This document shows, piece after piece, positions 62,558-64,000 of a DNA stretch of 64,000 nt; the stretch's first letter is position 1, and each line of letters opens with the position of its first letter. This DNA comes from JBPEWY01 sp965224095 (GTDB lineage Bacteria; Bacteroidota; Bacteroidia; Flavobacteriales; Flavobacteriaceae): assembly GCA_965224095.1 (NCBI GenBank), contig OZ245039.1:1860001-1924000 (forward strand), in the 5' to 3' direction. A program made the translations under genes and the position numbers. Under the pieces are notes generated by a model. It was not told the DNA's origin. It saw nothing but the letters and a program-made list of their open reading frames with translations, and did no database searches.

Positions 62558-64000
62558 TTATTGATTAATTGTCCAGGAAATAAAATACTGAGCCCCTACA
62601 GCGCCGGATCCCGGAGCACTTACATATTCGTGCCCTAAAATATTAGATCCTCCAAATTTAAACACCGACTTCATGGAAGGTACCGTTACATTAAACTGAG
62701 CATCTACAAGGTTTCTTGCGGGAATAATACCATCGGCAAATGTGGACTGCCAGATATACGTATCATTCCATCTCCAGTTTATATTAAATCCGAAGTTTTT
62801 AAACAAATTCTGATTTCCAAGAGAGGCCTTAAACTTGTGTTCCGGTGTATTGAAATTAGTTTCAAAAGCGGGGTCGCTCGCCTGATCGAAATCCAGTTTT
62901 GCATATGTATAATTCACTCCGAAATCAAAATTGCCGAGAATTTTAGTATTAATTCCTATAGAACCACCATAAGAACTAATGTCAGCCAGAGAATTTGTAT
63001 AGGTCTGGAATGGCTGAATATCACCGTTTGCTATCGCAAGAATTGCCAAAGTTCCCTTATTAACTCCAGGGATACCCGAATCTTCAGCACTTCCTATTTC
63101 ACCGTATAAAGGAGCTATCACCGTTTTATTGGAGATAAAATCTTCATACGAGTTATAGTACGCACTTAAATCAATATTCATTTTTCCGAAAATACCTCGA
63201 TATCCCACTTCATAGGCCGTAACTTTTTCCGGTTTTACCAGGTCTATATCAGCTTTCTCCAGCAGAGTAACATCGGGTTGCCCCTGAGCACTACTCAGTG
63301 CAAACGCTTCTATAGAGCTGAGTGTAAATGCATTATTATAGGCTACATCGCCCGATAACTGAACTGTTGATGACTGTCCTAATGCCTGACCATTCGGGCT
63401 TACCAAAAGCGGATTGGAAGTATACCTGTTCAGGTTATCCGGTGCCGATCCTACCAGTATGGCACGTCCGGCATCCAGGCCTATAAATAGATCCTGTGTA
63501 GTCGGGTTTCTAAAACCTGTTTGGTAAGAAGCTCTGAAATTATGACGTTTTGCCTCGTCGGCAGCATACACAAGTGATATTCTGGGAGAAACGAAGCCGT
63601 CAAAGAATTCTGATTTATCGTACCGAATGGAGCCGGTGAACTTTAATCGTTCATCCATTAATTTCTTCTGTAACTGCAGATACGCTCCGTATTCGTTATA
63701 ATCAATAGCGCCATCGGTGTCTGTGTATATGGTACCACCGGAGTTCAGAGAGTACTGCCTCCACGAGCCTCCTACCATAATATCAACGGCATCAATAAGG
63801 TGTGCAAAATTGTAATTTGCGTCTACGTGATATATTTTAGAGTTATCAATAAATTTTGCTCCTGTGGCCAAATTACCGTCTGAGGTTACACCGGCCAGTG
63901 CCTGATTAAAGCCCGGTGTTCCCGGAAGTAATCTGCCCGCATCGGCTACCGATCTCCCCGCAACGTGAGCTGCTGCTTTTTGCTCATCCGTAGGATCAAA
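62558..64000 (-). CDS. TonB-dependent receptor (5' end outside window)
   Basis: The last 480 or so residues of an outer-membrane receptor barrel; the frame stays open to the window edge. Barrel strands alternate as in SFRVSLVYAADEAKRHNFRA-like stretches (RISLVYAADEAKRHNFRAS), with the TonB-receptor segment YQTGFRNPTTQDLFIGLDAG and a terminal FISWTINQ. The open reading frame at 63871 begins at an internal TTG and is not the start. It is upstream of the SGNH lipoprotein gene. The substrate may be a lipid or ester that the lipoprotein hydrolyses. Confidence 0.88.
   Translation of the reverse strand, partial: FDPTDEQKAAAHVAGRSVADAGRLLPGTPGFNQALAGVTSDGNLATGAKFIDNSKIYHVDANYNFAHLIDAVDIMVGGSWRQYSLNSGGTIYTDTDGAIDYNEYGAYLQLQKKLMDERLKFTGSIRYDKSEFFDGFVSPRISLVYAADEAKRHNFRASYQTGFRNPTTQDLFIGLDAGRAILVGSAPDNLNRYTSNPLLVSPNGQALGQSSTVQLSGDVAYNNAFTLSSIEAFALSSAQGQPDVTLLEKADIDLVKPEKVTAYEVGYRGIFGKMNIDLSAYYNSYEDFISNKTVIAPLYGEIGSAEDSGIPGVNKGTLAILAIANGDIQPFQTYTNSLADISSYGGSIGINTKILGNFDFGVNYTYAKLDFDQASDPAFETNFNTPEHKFKASLGNQNLFKNFGFNINWRWNDTYIWQSTFADGIIPARNLVDAQFNVTVPSMKSVFKFGGSNILGHEYVSAPGSGAVGAQYFISWTINQ

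Overview
The window is about 64 kb of a low-GC Bacteroidota chromosome, almost certainly from the class Flavobacteriia (family Flavobacteriaceae or a close relative). The supports are: the gliding genes gldD and gldE beside ssb and mutY; a type IX secretion sorting tail on a large surface protein; two TonB-dependent receptors; many Bacteroidota-only DUF families (DUF4296, DUF4271, DUF3127, DUF4301, DUF4199, DUF3098); and the Bacteroidota sigma factor -7 box (TAnnTTTG) in front of many genes. Most of the window is ordinary, densely packed chromosomal core. I saw no tRNA, rRNA, insertion sequence, prophage or CRISPR array.

Layout. 0-9 kb: a LuxE-like acyl-protein synthetase cut by the window edge, tyrS, a Rossmann epimerase, a glycosyltransferase-dihydroorotase-lipoprotein operon, DUF4271-hemD and pckA. 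9-20 kb: saccharopine dehydrogenase with an Lrp regulator, a zinc peptidase, leuS, a 3' remnant of an outer-membrane barrel gene beside panE, and the envelope operon ftsX-DUF3098-uppP-truB-TonB-like. 20-29 kb: a thioredoxin-like protein, tag, tandem PPK2 kinases, aat, a candidate small RNA, a short-chain fatty acid transporter, a flavin reductase, an orphan histidine kinase, a HIT protein and greA. 29-37 kb: a Rieske-like lipoprotein, a 1.5k-residue T9SS surface protein with eight exact 95-residue Ig-like repeats, and a TonB receptor behind a clear TPP riboswitch. 37-42 kb: a coupled operon (phosphopantetheinyl transferase, PnuC-type transporter, NadR-like kinase, DUF4301), then ahcY. 42-51 kb: L27 and an extended L21, DUF4199, a drug/metabolite transporter, a metal-binding lipoprotein, gldD-gldE-ssb, mutY, HU, a 29-residue basic protein, RNase G and recX. 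51-58 kb: a small barrel protein, a JmjC-like cupin and the biotin operon bioF-bioD-bioA-ketoacyl synthase-bioB. 58-64 kb: a GNAT acetyltransferase, atpD-atpC, and an SGNH-fold lipoprotein paired with a TonB receptor that runs off the end.

How the parts fit. The TPP riboswitch assigns the 34.5-36.8 kb receptor to thiamine uptake and makes the neighbouring PnuC/NadR-like pair a candidate inner-membrane thiamine transporter and kinase. The biotin operon holds every late step plus a FabF-like ketoacyl synthase that could act in making the pimeloyl precursor. GldD/GldE and the T9SS sorting tail point to a gliding, T9SS-secreting cell. The observations most worth checking are the ketoacyl synthase in the biotin operon, the TPP/PnuC cluster, the candidate small RNA at 23.8 kb, the recently duplicated 285-bp repeats, and several core proteins with altered key residues (RNase G without its zinc link, dihydroorotase with Gln for a metal His, a short ATP synthase epsilon).
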